Assembly (NCBI GenBank): GCA_026786125.1
Contig: JAJAYU010000028.1
Location: 1 to 8,214, forward strand
Length of the DNA stretch: 8,214 bases
Source: Chamaesiphon sp.
GTDB lineage: Bacteria > Cyanobacteriota > Cyanobacteriia > Cyanobacteriales > Chamaesiphonaceae
Direction: 5' to 3'
This document shows positions 6,674 to 8,214 of this stretch, piece after piece. The translations under genes and the position numbers were made by a program. The number at the start of each line of letters is the position of its first letter. The stretch's first letter is position 1. The notes under the pieces are model-generated. The model was not told the DNA's origin and did no database searches. It worked only from the letters and a program-made list of their open reading frames with translations.

Positions 6674-6682
6674 TCTTGCCTT

Positions 6683-8158
6683 ATGATCGCAAACGCACCA
6701 GTCCATCTTCAGCATCGGGGCTTAGTTAGTCTAGCCCTGGTGAGACAGTTACTCTCCAGTACAATCGAGACAGAATCGCACTGGATTAAAGATTTATCCG
6801 ATCGAGAATTTGCCGCAGAATTTACGCGGATCGCTCATGCCAAAAGTTTTATGCTGCGGTGGCAAGCAGATCCTGACTTCCGGGCGCAAGTATCGACAGA
6901 TCCAGCGCAAGCAGTCGCTCGCTACAATTTACAAGTCGATCCTGAAGAGATTAAGCCTTTCTGGGCACCAGAATTCCTCGAACCGCTGCGAGCATCCGGA
7001 AAACTGCCGATCTTGGCGCAACGCTGTCAAGATTTTATCCAGGCATCAGAGGAACGTATTTGTACCGATCGCATCGATACCAGTCACAATCGCCAGTATC
7101 AGGCGTGGCGATCTCGCCAGATCGAGCGATTATCCGGTCAGGTGTCTCAATTTATCGCGCAGGGAGTCATGCACGCTCCACTCAGTTTTGAGTTGAGTAA
7201 AGGTTGCTCTGTTGGTTGCTGGTTTTGTAGTGTGTCTGCGCCGACACTCAACGATATTTTCTTATATACGCCCGAAAATGCTCGATTGTGGCAAGATATC
7301 TTGCAGTTATTAAAAAATGTCCTGGGCACAGCCGCCGCATCAGGTTTTTGTTATTGGGCGACAGATCCGCTCGACAACCCCCATTACGAGCAGTTTCTGT
7401 GTGATTTTCACGCTATTTTGGGCGTGTTTCCCCAAACAACTACCGCACAATCTTTAAAAGATATCGCGCGGACGAAATCGCTACTCAAACTTGCGTTGGA
7501 GAAGGGCGGTAAATTGAATCGATTCTCGATCCTATCGCTAAAAATGTTCGATCGAGTCAGTGCAGCCTTTACTCCAGAAGAATTAGCATTTGTGGGATTA
7601 GTATTGCAAAATCAGGAGGCGGGAATGGTCAAAGCTAATGCGGGACGGATGCGCGATCGCAACGAACATCAAGCAGCGAAATCGAATACCGCAGTCGATA
7701 CATCTCTACCCACAACTAATGCGTGTGTGTCTGGCTTTCTGTTTAATTTAGTCGATCGGAATGTCAAACTAATTAGTCCTTGTCCGGCTAGCGAGCTGTG
7801 GCCGCATGGCTATCGAGTTTATGCAGAAGGGACATTTACCACAGTTGCTGAATTAACAGATTTTCTCGATCGAGCGATCGAGACTCACATGCCGCTTACC
7901 TTGCGATCGAGCGATTTGCTCCGATTCCGTAGCGATCTTAAATACGAAGAATTTGAGGATGGATTTCACGTCTCAACTCGCTTTCTAACCCTCAAATTTC
8001 GCAATGAAGCCTATCTCAAACAACTGGGGCAAATGATTCTCCAGGGAGATAAAACAGTAGCTCAGATAACTTCTTTATTTAACATCCTTGGTGTTAACGA
8101 AGTAACTACACTAGCCGCACTCAACCTGATGTTTGCGAAGGGAATATTTGAAGATTAA
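6683..8158 (+). CDS. Radical SAM RiPP peptide epimerase, PoyD/OspD-like
   Basis: This 491-residue cytoplasmic enzyme should convert L- to D-residues in the precursor core by abstracting the alpha hydrogen. The radical SAM cluster motif CxxxCxxC is C175-C179-C182 (CSVGCWFC), followed by SVSAP. Family-typical stretches follow: YWATDPLDNPHYEQFL at 224-239 and FPQTTTAQSLKD at 249-260. Two later cysteines, C348 (NACVSGF) and C367 (ISPCPAS), are candidates for the hydrogen donor that quenches the product radical; PoyD uses such a Cys. An N-terminal domain (about 35-100) resembles the precursor leader. The C-terminus (about 436-491) looks like a small winged-helix, PqqD-like fold. These fit the PoyD family (TIGR04517). 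It lies downstream of the precursor on the same strand, probably cotranscribed despite the repeat-filled gap. The gene looks complete. Other RiPP genes may lie past the window edge. Confidence 0.92.
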   Translation: MIANAPVHLQHRGLVSLALVRQLLSSTIETESHWIKDLSDREFAAEFTRIAHAKSFMLRWQADPDFRAQVSTDPAQAVARYNLQVDPEEIKPFWAPEFLEPLRASGKLPILAQRCQDFIQASEERICTDRIDTSHNRQYQAWRSRQIERLSGQVSQFIAQGVMHAPLSFELSKGCSVGCWFCSVSAPTLNDIFLYTPENARLWQDILQLLKNVLGTAAASGFCYWATDPLDNPHYEQFLCDFHAILGVFPQTTTAQSLKDIARTKSLLKLALEKGGKLNRFSILSLKMFDRVSAAFTPEELAFVGLVLQNQEAGMVKANAGRMRDRNEHQAAKSNTAVDTSLPTTNACVSGFLFNLVDRNVKLISPCPASELWPHGYRVYAEGTFTTVAELTDFLDRAIETHMPLTLRSSDLLRFRSDLKYEEFEDGFHVSTRFLTLKFRNEAYLKQLGQMILQGDKTVAQITSLFNILGVNEVTTLAALNLMFAKGIFED

Positions 8159-8214
8159 GAGTTCGATCTTCGACATCCCTTTAGGTGATTTTCGATAAAG
8201 ACTATACCAAGCAA

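Noticed and set aside
6665..6682. TTG start at 6665 for the epimerase
   Set aside because: It would put the AGGAG site inside the gene; ATG 6683 has that site at an ideal 9-nt distance.

Overview
This is a cyanobacterial window. The octamer GCGATCGC (HIP1) occurs six times in about 8.2 kb (1491, 3446, 5295, 5593, 5805, 7653). Intergenic DNA is full of short tandem repeats and palindromic elements of a cyanobacterial kind, and every gene belongs to a cyanobacterial-type RiPP export and maturation locus. I cannot name the genus.

Layout. On the minus strand, reading right to left, are a double cyclic-nucleotide-binding-domain protein (4604-5701), a HlyD-type membrane fusion protein (2390-4009) and a peptidase-containing ABC transporter (179-2383). 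The last two are 6 nt apart and surely form an operon. On the plus strand, diverging from the first of these, are a RiPP precursor with a nitrile-hydratase-like leader (NHLP; 5957 or 5996 to 6346) and a radical SAM peptide epimerase of the PoyD/OspD type (6683-8158). The 255-nt divergent region (5702-5956) carries four helically phased GAACTTT repeats that look like an operator.

How the genes fit together. The precursor is a long leader ending in LEAVAGG and a 17-residue core, GWIFGRSSGNSWGFINF. The epimerase is expected to convert chosen L-residues of the core to D-residues. The C39 peptidase of the transporter should then cut after the double glycine and export the peptide through the inner membrane with the HlyD adaptor. 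The tandem cNMP-domain protein is a known companion of these NHLM transport operons, with unknown function. The core has no Cys, and no lanthionine synthetase or other maturase is visible here, so the product may be a short linear, aromatic, D-residue-containing peptide. The core is nearly a palindrome at amino-acid level and alternates small and bulky residues, as would suit a D/L-alternating beta-helix. That is inference.

Intergenic DNA. Positions 4010-4603 are a nest of repeats: two copies of a roughly 106-bp GC-rich foldback repeat, one of them split by a 166-bp MITE-like element with a 10-bp target duplication, and between them a 116-122 bp element with GTAGGTTGGGT ends. Positions 6347-6682, between precursor and epimerase, hold a perfect 10-bp hairpin and a 170-bp near-palindromic element. 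Positions 1-178 hold an 8-bp tandem repeat, a hairpin and a 7-bp tandem repeat.
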